A stretch of DNA of 64,000 bases from contig NZ_SSOA01000002.1 of assembly GCF_004801395.1 (NCBI RefSeq), positions 679,889-743,888 on the forward strand. The letters are read 5' to 3'. The first letter of the stretch is position 1, and each line of letters begins with the position of its first letter. The DNA comes from Gillisella terrae (GTDB taxonomy: Bacteria > Pseudomonadota > Alphaproteobacteria > Rhizobiales > Rhizobiaceae). The position numbers and the translations under genes were made by a program. Below the pieces are notes generated by a model, which had not been told where the DNA came from, did not search any database, and saw only the letters and a program-made list of their open reading frames with translations. Shown in pieces: positions 17,063 to 25,348 of the stretch.

Positions 17063-17947
17063 ATGATCTCCGTCCGCGACATGTCCGCTGCCGAACTCTG
17101 CGCCCTTCTGGCATTTCATGCCGATGCTGGTGTGGACTGGCTTGTGGAAGATCAGCCGGTAGACCGGATCGCGCAATTCGCATCAGAACGGGCGGCAAAG
17201 GCGGCACCCGCAAAAAGCCAAGCCGCACCAAGCCAAATAGCAAGTGGCAGCTTGCAGGCAGGATCAAACACCGCAACACGTGAGAGGGCGGCACCAACCG
17301 CAGCGCGGCCCGCCTCCTCCGCTCCGGTGGTCATTCCCGACGAAACAGCGATCGCCGACGCGCGCCTGGCAGCAGCGGGTGCAAGCTCGCTGGCTGAACT
17401 GAGAGACGCGCTTGCGAATTTTACCAGTTGCAACCTGAAAACCAGTGCCCGTTCAACCATTTTCACGGAAGGTTCCGGCGAGAGTGGCATCATGATTATC
17501 GGTCCCAACCCGTCAGCCGACGACGATCGGGAAGGCCTCGCATTTTCAGGTCGAGCAGGAGGATTGCTCGACCGTATGCTGGGAGCAATTGATTTATCAC
17601 GTGAGGCGCTGTTCCTGACCACAGCCATGCCTTGGCGGGCTCCAGGAGACCGCATGCCAACAAAAACTGAGGCCGAGATTTGCCGTCCCTTTATCGAGAG
17701 GCAAATCGCCTTGGCCCAACCCCGCGCTGTTTTGCTGCTTGGCAATTTCACGGCGCGTTTCTTCTTTGGTGGACAGGGAACAATTCATTCCATGCGGGGC
17801 GATTGGCGCAAAATAGCCGCCGGTGAGCAAAGCGTCCCCGCTTTGGCTACGTTCCACCCGCAAGAACTGCTGTTGGCACCCGCAACAAAAGCAATTGCCT
17901 GGCGTGACATGCTCACGTTCAAAGCGGCAGTGGGCGCTCCAATCTGA
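17063..17947 (+). CDS. Uracil-DNA glycosylase, family 4-like
   Basis: A 294-residue protein. The first 110 residues are an Ala/Ser-rich linker-like region; the UDG domain (about 120-290) has the motif GPNPSADDDREGLAFSGRAG and the late motif (FHPQELL) where family 4 enzymes have HPSxLL. Family 4 enzymes normally bind a 4Fe-4S cluster with four cysteines, but only two candidate ligands are visible (SCNLK and EICRPF), and the third position reads PW. It would remove uracil from DNA arising by cytosine deamination. The unusual cysteine pattern and the GPNPS motif in place of GEAPG make the exact subfamily uncertain. Confidence 0.8.
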   Translation: MISVRDMSAAELCALLAFHADAGVDWLVEDQPVDRIAQFASERAAKAAPAKSQAAPSQIASGSLQAGSNTATRERAAPTAARPASSAPVVIPDETAIADARLAAAGASSLAELRDALANFTSCNLKTSARSTIFTEGSGESGIMIIGPNPSADDDREGLAFSGRAGGLLDRMLGAIDLSREALFLTTAMPWRAPGDRMPTKTEAEICRPFIERQIALAQPRAVLLLGNFTARFFFGGQGTIHSMRGDWRKIAAGEQSVPALATFHPQELLLAPATKAIAWRDMLTFKAAVGAPI

Positions 17948-18068
17948 CGATAACAGTCGACTATGCAAAAAATGCAGGTCAGACAGGATTTAAAATCCAT
18001 TGAAACAAAAATGCTGCAATGCAATATGTAAAGCCAGTCTTGGGAGGATTGCAGCAGGAATCAGAACC

Positions 18069-18230
18069 ATGACCCGCGACAAGCGCAGCATTCACAGCAA
18101 TTTCGAGACCTTGCGCTCAGCGATTCGCAGCGCAGCAAGCCAGCACAGCTATTTTCGTTTTGGCTACGGCGCATTCGAGCAAATGGCAACACGGCCCTGG
18201 CAACAGCACGAGACACGCGCGCGATGCTGA
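18069..18230 (+). CDS. Possible small protein, unknown
   Basis: A 53-residue basic ORF (MTRDKRSIHSNFET...) preceded by CAGGAATC; a stronger GGAGG lies too far upstream. No recognisable domain. It lies in a 500-base gap dominated by repeats, so it may be spurious. Confidence 0.25.
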   Translation: MTRDKRSIHSNFETLRSAIRSAASQHSYFRFGYGAFEQMATRPWQQHETRARC

Positions 18231-18239
18231 ATAACGTCT

Positions 18240-18385
18240 TACAGTGCCGTGCGCCATATCTGGCGCACGAAGGACGCTGTAACACTTTTAATCTGCTGCA
18301 TAATTTTCACCTTAAATCGATTCCGATTTAAGGAATTATGCAGTAGAGCATCGTGAAGAGAATTGGAATCAGCCGGATGCTCTAA
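18240..18385. repeat. Composite mosaic repeat (palindromes 2 and 1 plus a third arm)
   Basis: Palindrome 2 at 18240-18281 (TACAG..GCGCCATA..GGCGCAC..CTGTA), palindrome 1 at 18296-18343 (CTGCATAATT ... AATTATGCAG around TTAAATCGATTCCGATTTAA), then a third inverted pair, GAGCATC/GATGCTC, at about 18346-18384. This is the same two-palindrome family as at 28.2, 39.7 and 43.9 kb. Confidence 0.8.
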
Positions 18386-18451
18386 GCTTTTGTTTCCGCA
18401 CCGGATCAAAAGTACCACAGCATCACTTGTGCGCCGTCTATAATCCCTCAA

Positions 18452-19354
18452 TCATGCTGATGTTTTAATGCGCTCACGAGCATGATCGCAAACGTCAGTT
18501 TTTTCCGACGCAACCACACTTTCAAAAACCGCATCCAGAACAGCGGATTTCACCGCAAGCCAGGCACAATATTCTTGCAAGAACTCGGCGGACAGCAAAG
18601 TGCTGCTCCCTCGACCAGGGCCACTCCGGGCCATACAGCCCTTTTGCTCGGCCTTTTTAAGGGTTCGCTGCAAATGTGTGCGTGACATGAGAAAACGTTC
18701 CGCCATAGCCGGTACACTCAAGACGCCAAGATCGTAAAACCCGTCTTTCAAAGGGGCCCGGACCGCCAGTTCCATAAAATGGTCCATCACCAACGCACCA
18801 CACTCTGTCCATTGCAGCAGGCCAATGCGCTCCGATGGTTCGCGCCAGACGGTATCGGCAATACAACGGCGGGCGAACTCCGGCTGCACGCGCAAAAGCA
18901 AATCAGGCTGCAAAAGGTGACGCTCAGCACGATTGCCGCCATCGACATAATCCAGAACAGCAAGATTTGCGCCAAACCACATGTGCATCCCCGCCAGCGT
19001 CTGATCACCAATATCATACCGCAAAGGACGCCGGGGGCTGGCCGCATCAATATGGATGAAGTGATAAGCCCGCAGACTCTCAACAAAATGATGGGCCGTA
19101 TTCCGACTGGCGATGCCCGCCGTGACCACCCAATCACTCAAGCTGGTTGCCGTTAGACCTGTGCCAATCCCTTCAAGAGCATAATCGGCATAGAGAGCGA
19201 AGGAAGCCTGCGTCAGAAGCCAACGCTGATGACACACAAGAGCGCGCGACAAACGAGGATTAGACTGAAACTGCATCGCAAATCGACCAGCCATCGCAGC
19301 CATGGCTTCAACAAAACGTGGAGAAGATGCTAAAGAATTGACTGAGAGCGACAT
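18452..19354 (-). CDS. Protein of unknown function, winged-helix-like C-terminus
   Basis: A 300-residue protein I do not recognise. It is soluble, with no signal peptide. Two segments (about residues 85-125 and 215-255, the latter SVPAMAERFLMSRTHLQRTL) read like helix-turn-helix or winged-helix folds, so a transcription regulator is possible. Neighbours give no clue: repeats on one side, and a 520-base AT-rich gap separating it from a divergent MFS gene. The AT-rich flank suggests the gene may have been acquired. Confidence 0.65.
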   Translation of the reverse strand: MSLSVNSLASSPRFVEAMAAMAGRFAMQFQSNPRLSRALVCHQRWLLTQASFALYADYALEGIGTGLTATSLSDWVVTAGIASRNTAHHFVESLRAYHFIHIDAASPRRPLRYDIGDQTLAGMHMWFGANLAVLDYVDGGNRAERHLLQPDLLLRVQPEFARRCIADTVWREPSERIGLLQWTECGALVMDHFMELAVRAPLKDGFYDLGVLSVPAMAERFLMSRTHLQRTLKKAEQKGCMARSGPGRGSSTLLSAEFLQEYCAWLAVKSAVLDAVFESVVASEKTDVCDHARERIKTSA

Positions 19355-19878
19355 GGAATACCTGAATTCAGCATATACTCAAAATTCAACAACAGCGCAG
19401 AAACAAACAACGCAATATTTTGCGGCACAGATAAAACATCAATATACAGAAAACAATTGATATTTACAAATTATATAAAATTATTTTCAAATTGATTTTT
19501 ACCAAAAGAACAAAATATATTCAAAATCAGATAAATATATTTTTCATCAAACATATTCACGCGCAAAAATCTAAAAAATTTAATTGAATGCCCTTAATAG
19601 GCCAAGCAGATTGCATTACAAATACAACCTTACACATTTCTTTGTATAAAATCTTGTAGCACACATGAAACTTCGCCTCAAGCGCATGCCTCATTCACGA
19701 CAAATGAAGGCGCGAGGAGATGTCGCAGTCGACACTGGAAGCGTATATCTATAGTGCCTGTTATGCAGCAGATCAAAACTGTCACCGCTTGCTTTGTGCG
19801 CCATATAAGGTGAGAGGCGCTGTAAAACGGTAATGACACATTCGACCAATTGGTCGCCTCCCGTATTGAAAGGCTGAC
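19355..19878. other. AT-rich gap with repeat remnant
   Basis: About 520 bases without a gene. From 19380 to 19660 the sequence is markedly richer in A and T than the rest of the window. Around 19761-19826 there is a degenerate copy of the mosaic repeat (half of palindrome 1 and a decayed palindrome 2). A short perfect palindrome precedes the MFS gene. Confidence 0.6.
19843..19856. promoter_or_regulatory. 14-bp palindrome before MFS gene
   Basis: CGACCAATTGGTCG, perfectly symmetrical, 22 bases upstream of the MFS start codon. A candidate operator for a dimeric repressor, placed where binding would block transcription. Confidence 0.4.
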
Positions 19879-21120
19879 ATGTTTGGCAATCTCGCATCTG
19901 TAGCAACCTTAATGCTATCAACCCTGCTGATGATGGCAGGCTACGGCTTGATGAACTATATGCTGCCCATTCGCGGGATTGCCGAGGGATGGTCGACCTT
20001 CACCATCTCCATCATTGCAACGGGCTACACCTTTGGCTTCACCAGTTCCTGTGTGATCACGCCAACGCTGGTACAACGTGTGGGGCATGTACGGGTATTT
20101 TCTGCCTTGATCACGCTTCTGACTGTCTCAATCTTGTTATGCGCATTGGTGCTCGACTGGCGCGCCTGGATTTTGTTTCGTGCGATAGCAGGCTTTGCCA
20201 TTGCTGGCTGTTATTTGATCATTGAAAGCTGGCTTAATGAGCGCAGCAATAATGAAAACAGAGGCGCTTTCTTCTCGGTCTATATGATCACGACACTGGC
20301 TGGCTCGATTGGTGGACAATTTATCGTTCCTCTGGGCGACAGCCATAATCAGACATTGTTCATTGTCTGCGCCCTTATTTTCTCTGTCGCCCTGCTTCCA
20401 ACAGCGCTTTCAACCGCCCAATCCCCTGCGCCGCTGCAACAGGCTCGTTTCGATCTCAAGAAACTCTACCGCCGCTCGCCGGTGGCTTTCATCGGCTCGC
20501 TGTTGTCTGGTGCATTGTCCGGCACATGGAGCAGCCTTGGTGGCGTGTATAGCCAACGTATTGGTCTTTCCACCGCAGAAGGAGCGATACTTCTGGCGTG
20601 TGTGCTCGCCGGAGGGGCCTTGGCGCAATTGCCGATTGGTCGCCTTTCTGACCGGATGGACCGACGCAAAGTGATGGTCGGGGCGGGTCTTTTCGGCACG
20701 ATCTGCTGCATCGCCATGATTGCGCTGAGCGGCGTATCACCGCTGGCACTGTATATTTGCAGCTTTTTCGTTGGTACCGTGCTCTATCCGGTCTACTCGC
20801 TCAACGTTGCCCATGCCAATGACCTTGCCGAACCCGACGAATATGTGACGATTTCCAGTGGCATCATGATCTTGTACGGATTGGGAACGGTAACAGGCCC
20901 GGTGATGACGGGTGCCATCATGGAGCAGATTGGACCATCTGGCCTGCTCTGGAGTCTGGCTCTCAGTTTTCTTATTTACGCGGGCTACGCCGCCTGGCGC
21001 ATGAAGCAACGCACCGCGCCGGATGGCGATCAGGGCAAAACCGAGTTTCAGGCTTTGCCGCTGCCACTGAGGGGAACCGACGTAGCAACCGGTGCACGAA
21101 ACGATACACCAACTCCATAA
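19879..21120 (+). CDS. MFS transporter, YcaD-like
   Basis: A 413-residue inner-membrane carrier with about twelve hydrophobic segments and the major facilitator loop motif between TM8 and TM9 (GRLSDRMDRRKVM). Sequence features such as IESWLNERSNNENRG resemble the YcaD/UMF branch. The substrate is unknown. It stands alone, with a palindrome just upstream and a convergent EamA gene downstream. Confidence 0.85.
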   Translation: MFGNLASVATLMLSTLLMMAGYGLMNYMLPIRGIAEGWSTFTISIIATGYTFGFTSSCVITPTLVQRVGHVRVFSALITLLTVSILLCALVLDWRAWILFRAIAGFAIAGCYLIIESWLNERSNNENRGAFFSVYMITTLAGSIGGQFIVPLGDSHNQTLFIVCALIFSVALLPTALSTAQSPAPLQQARFDLKKLYRRSPVAFIGSLLSGALSGTWSSLGGVYSQRIGLSTAEGAILLACVLAGGALAQLPIGRLSDRMDRRKVMVGAGLFGTICCIAMIALSGVSPLALYICSFFVGTVLYPVYSLNVAHANDLAEPDEYVTISSGIMILYGLGTVTGPVMTGAIMEQIGPSGLLWSLALSFLIYAGYAAWRMKQRTAPDGDQGKTEFQALPLPLRGTDVATGARNDTPTP

Positions 21121-21130
21121 GCCAGCGCCG

Positions 21131-22075
21131 TCATCCAGAAATTGGCGATGACGCTTTTCTCGCCGCTTTGCGCTCTAAACCCAGTTGGTGTTCGCGAAAA
21201 ATGATGAATATACCCGCTCCAGCCACTATAACTGTGCCAATCAGGGTGTGGATACTCGGCAAATCATCAAACAAAACATAGCCTATGGCTGAACCAAACA
21301 GAATTGAGCTGTATTCAAAGGGAGCTATGGTCGAAATGTCGGCGTAGCGATAGCTTTCCGTCAATAAAATCTGCGCGGCACCACCGCACACGCCCGCAAA
21401 GGCCAAAAGGCAAAGTTGGCTTGCGGAAAGGTCGCTCCACCCAAAGGGAAAAGACGCAAGAGATATCAGCGTCGCAATAATGGAAAAATAGAGCACGATT
21501 GTTGGGGTCTTTTCCGTCCGCACCAATTGGCGCACCTGCAACATGGCCGCAGCCCCCAAAGCCGCAGAGGCCAGCACCGCCAGAGCCCCCAATCCCGCCT
21601 CTGATGCCAACCCACCATCCCGGAGCAGGGTCAATTTAGGCCATGAAATGATAACAACGCCAAAAAGTCCAACTGCGACGGCCGACCAACGATAGAGGCG
21701 CACGGTTTCTCCCATGAAAACCGCCGCAAACACAACGGCGATCAAAGGCATGGCATAACCAATGGCAATTGCATCCGGCATAGGCAGGTGCACAAGCCCA
21801 TAGAAGCCGCTGGCCATGGCGCAAATTCCAATGAGGCCGCGCTTTACGTGGCCAAAAACATTGCCTGTCTTGAAGGCCGTCTCAAGCTGACGAATAGCAA
21901 TCAGGTAGGCGAAAATAGGAATGAGCGCAAAAGCAGAGCGATAAAAGGTGATCTGCCCGGCAGGGATGGTGTCGCCAGCAAGCTTGATCGCTGTCTGCAT
22001 CACCACAAACACCGTGACAGACGCGATCTTGAACACAATACCCCTGAGCGGGTTTACCGATGTCTCACTATCCAT
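21131..22075 (-). CDS. EamA/DMT family transporter
   Basis: A 314-residue protein with ten hydrophobic segments in two EamA halves (about residues 15-150 and 165-300), of the RhaT/RarD-like drug/metabolite transporter group. It probably exports a small metabolite across the inner membrane; no substrate can be read from the sequence. It is convergent with the MFS gene, with only 10 bases between the stops. Confidence 0.85.
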   Translation of the reverse strand: MDSETSVNPLRGIVFKIASVTVFVVMQTAIKLAGDTIPAGQITFYRSAFALIPIFAYLIAIRQLETAFKTGNVFGHVKRGLIGICAMASGFYGLVHLPMPDAIAIGYAMPLIAVVFAAVFMGETVRLYRWSAVAVGLFGVVIISWPKLTLLRDGGLASEAGLGALAVLASAALGAAAMLQVRQLVRTEKTPTIVLYFSIIATLISLASFPFGWSDLSASQLCLLAFAGVCGGAAQILLTESYRYADISTIAPFEYSSILFGSAIGYVLFDDLPSIHTLIGTVIVAGAGIFIIFREHQLGLERKAARKASSPISG

Positions 22076-22446
22076 GGACGAAACTCATAAAATAACAAAC
22101 CATCTCAAGAATCGCTCTATCGAGTCTCGTTTTGGGGAGCTCCTATCCTCTCTCTCATCCTGCCTGGAGATGCAAGCAATAAGCTGCCACGGAAACAATC
22201 ATTACTATTGAGGTAAAACAATCTCATCAGATCAAAAAACACCCCTTTAAATTAAAGGAATTGAACGTTGAAAGCATAAACATCCTCAAGATCCAATTGA
22301 GTTGCTTTTTTGAAAAAAAATCACAAAAAAAAATTGATTTTAGCAATCGTTCAGAAATTGCTGCCATATTCCTCGCAGTTGCGCTCGCAAACAGGTTGCG
22401 ATGCTTGCATCTACTGGGTTTGTAATAGGACGATCGGGATAAATTT
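22076..22446. other. Gap between EamA and pepN, no gene seen
   Basis: A 370-base divergent gap, AT-rich with A tracts at about 22311-22331. It presumably holds both promoters. No palindrome of note and no small ORF with a good ribosome-binding site was found. Confidence 0.5.
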
Positions 22447-25095
22447 ATGCGCACAGAAACAGGCCAGGTCATCAACTTGGCAGACTATCGCCCTACAGAT
22501 TTCGTTCTGGAGAGAGTAGACCTCACCTTCGAGCTCGATCCCACAGAAACAAAAGTTGAAACCCGCCTGATTTTCCATCGACGCGAAAACACCAACCCAA
22601 ACGCACCTCTGGTGCTTGATGGGGATGAACTCGTTCTATCAAGCGTGCTGTTCGATCAGATTGAGATTGACAGCGAGCGCTACACTGCAACGCCAGATTC
22701 ACTGATAATCCGTGATCTTCCCGCTTCTGAGCCTTTCGAGATCACCATCACAACCCTGATCAACCCGGAAGCCAACACCCAGTTGATGGGACTTTATCGC
22801 TCCAATGGGATCTATTGCACCCAATGTGAAGCCGAAGGCTTTCGCCGCATCACCTATTTTCCCGATCGGCCTGACGTTCTGGCCGTCTACACCGTAAACA
22901 TTATCGCCGACAAAGCCGCCAATCCGCTGCTTCTCTCCAATGGCAATTTTCTCGGTGGCGCTGGCTACGGCGAAGGCAAGCATTTTGCCGCATGGTTCGA
23001 TCCTCATCCAAAACCAAGCTATCTTTTTGCTTTGGTGGCTGGCGATCTCGGCCTGGTTGAAGACACATTCACTACCATGTCAGGCCGCGAGGTTGCTCTT
23101 AAAATCTATGTGGAGCACGGCAAAGAACCACGGGCCGCCTATGCCATGGATGCCTTGAAGCGCTCCATGACATGGGATGAAGAGACATTTGGTCGCGAAT
23201 ACGACCTCGACATCTTCATGATTGTCGCCGTATCGGACTTCAATATGGGGGCCATGGAGAACAAGGGCCTCAACATCTTTAACGATAAATACGTGCTTGC
23301 CGATCCCGAAACCGCAACCGATGCCGATTATGCCAATATCGAGGCAATCATTGCCCACGAATATTTTCACAACTGGACAGGCAATCGCATCACCTGCCGC
23401 GACTGGTTCCAGCTTTGCCTCAAGGAAGGCCTGACAGTCTACCGTGATCACGAATTTTCAGCAGACCAGCGTTCTCGCGCCGTGAAACGCATAGGCGAAG
23501 TTCGCCACTTGCGCAGCGAACAGTTTGTGGAGGATTCCGGTCCGCTGGCCCATCCGGTTCGGCCATCGCAGTATAAAGAAATCAACAATTTCTACACGAC
23601 GACCGTCTATGAAAAAGGCTCGGAAGTCACACGGATGATTGCCACGATTCTCGGCAAAGATCTGTTCAAACAGGGTATGGACCTCTATTTCGAGCGTCAT
23701 GACGGCGATGCTGCAACGGTTGAAGATTTCGTGCAGTGCTTTGCCGATGTTTCCAAACGTGATCTGTCACAATTCTCTCTTTGGTATCATCAGGCTGGCA
23801 CACCCCATGTCACGGTGTCCTGCGACTATGATGCCACAGCAAAGACCTTCACAGTAAAGCTTGCCCAAACCGTTGCACCAACGCCGGGCCAGCCTGATAA
23901 AAAGCCAATGCATATCCCGCTGTCATTTGCTCTTCTGGCAAACAATGGCGCGATGATCACACCAGCCTCCACAAGCGGCGGGGAAGTGGGTGAAAATCTC
24001 TTGCATCTAACGGAAGCTGAGCAGAGTTTTGTGTTCCATGGCGTTTCAGAGCGACCCGTTCTTTCGCTCAATCGCAGCTTTTCTGCACCCGTTATTCTGA
24101 ACTTTGCCCAGTCCAGCGATGATCTGGCTCTGATTGCGCGCTGCGAAAGCGATTTGTTCAGCCGTTGGCAGGCATTGACCGATCTCGCCCTCCCCGTGTT
24201 GTGCGAGGGTGTAAAGCAGGTACGGGCAGGACAGCCCGTTCTCTTCAACGATGCGCTGAAACGAAGCCTTCTTGCCATCATTGCCGATGAGACATTGGAG
24301 CCAGCCTTTCGTGCTCAAGCCCTCGCCCTGCCAAGCGAGGCCGATATAGCACGCGAACTCGGCGGCGATATTGATCCGGACGCCATCCATGCGGCGCGAA
24401 AAGCAATCATCGCCGACATCGCCATCGCGGGACTTGATATTTTCAAGGGCCTTCTTGAGCAGATGGCAACGGATGCCGCCTACACACCTGACGCCAAGGC
24501 GGCTGGGCAACGCGCATTGAAAAACGCAGCCCTCACCTATGTCGTACAAGCCGAGAATAATCCACTCAAGGCTGCTGAGGCCTATGCCAAGGCAGATAAT
24601 ATGACCGATCTGTCGCACAGCCTGTCCGTTCTCGCCCATCATTTTCCGGGTATGACTGAGACCAAAGCAGCACTGACTGATTTTGAAAGCAGATTTGCCA
24701 ACAACGCTTTGGTTCTGGATAAGTGGTTCTCCATTCAGGCCACGATCCCCGGTGAAGATGGCTTGGGGCGGATTAAAACGCTGATGCAAAGTCCAAAATT
24801 CAATGCTGCCAACCCCAATAGGGTGCGCGCATTGATCGGCAGCTTCGCCTTCTCCAATCCGACAGGCTTCCATCGCGCAGATGGTGCCTCCTACAGTGTC
24901 GTCACCGAGGAAATCCTGGCGATCGACAAGCGGAACCCACAGTTGGCAGCACGATTGCTGACGTCGATGCGCACATGGAAGCTTTTGGAGCCGCAGCGCG
25001 CAAACAAGGCCCGTGCGGCATTGACAACCATCGCCAATGCCAACGACCTGTCGAATGACGTCCGAGACATTATCGACCGTATTCTGACAGCGTGA
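22447..25095 (+). CDS. pepN: Aminopeptidase N
   Basis: An 882-residue M1 zinc metallopeptidase, the normal length for the bacterial PepN type, acting in the cytosol in the last steps of protein breakdown. The catalytic residues are complete: the GAMEN exopeptidase motif at 268-272, the zinc site HEYFH at 304-308 and the third ligand Glu327 in LKEGLTVY. The C-terminal helical domain is full length. It is monocistronic and followed by a clear intrinsic terminator. Confidence 0.95.
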   Translation: MRTETGQVINLADYRPTDFVLERVDLTFELDPTETKVETRLIFHRRENTNPNAPLVLDGDELVLSSVLFDQIEIDSERYTATPDSLIIRDLPASEPFEITITTLINPEANTQLMGLYRSNGIYCTQCEAEGFRRITYFPDRPDVLAVYTVNIIADKAANPLLLSNGNFLGGAGYGEGKHFAAWFDPHPKPSYLFALVAGDLGLVEDTFTTMSGREVALKIYVEHGKEPRAAYAMDALKRSMTWDEETFGREYDLDIFMIVAVSDFNMGAMENKGLNIFNDKYVLADPETATDADYANIEAIIAHEYFHNWTGNRITCRDWFQLCLKEGLTVYRDHEFSADQRSRAVKRIGEVRHLRSEQFVEDSGPLAHPVRPSQYKEINNFYTTTVYEKGSEVTRMIATILGKDLFKQGMDLYFERHDGDAATVEDFVQCFADVSKRDLSQFSLWYHQAGTPHVTVSCDYDATAKTFTVKLAQTVAPTPGQPDKKPMHIPLSFALLANNGAMITPASTSGGEVGENLLHLTEAEQSFVFHGVSERPVLSLNRSFSAPVILNFAQSSDDLALIARCESDLFSRWQALTDLALPVLCEGVKQVRAGQPVLFNDALKRSLLAIIADETLEPAFRAQALALPSEADIARELGGDIDPDAIHAARKAIIADIAIAGLDIFKGLLEQMATDAAYTPDAKAAGQRALKNAALTYVVQAENNPLKAAEAYAKADNMTDLSHSLSVLAHHFPGMTETKAALTDFESRFANNALVLDKWFSIQATIPGEDGLGRIKTLMQSPKFNAANPNRVRALIGSFAFSNPTGFHRADGASYSVVTEEILAIDKRNPQLAARLLTSMRTWKLLEPQRANKARAALTTIANANDLSNDVRDIIDRILTA

Positions 25096-25112
25096 AACAG
25101 CGAAAAACGATC

Positions 25113-25147
25113 AAAGGCGGCAGAGCAAAACTCTTCCGCCTTTTTAT
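25113..25147 (+). terminator. Rho-independent terminator of pepN
   Basis: AAAGGCGGCAGAG and CTCTTCCGCCTTT form a long stem with a CAAAA loop, followed by a T tract. It lies 17 bases after the pepN stop. Confidence 0.9.
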
Positions 25148-25348
25148 TTGGCTTGCCGTCGGCGAATCATGCACAGTTTTGTGGTGTCGCGGGCTGTCAA
25201 ACAGGATCTGATCGTTAAAAACACGATTCTTCGCAATGGGTTAACGATCTCTTAATTTTGCACTGGACAGGAAGAATCGCAAATGATTCATTAGGTTAGA
25301 TTCGGGCGAGCGGCGCGTTGAATCACACGATGGATCAAGGCGGGGAAT

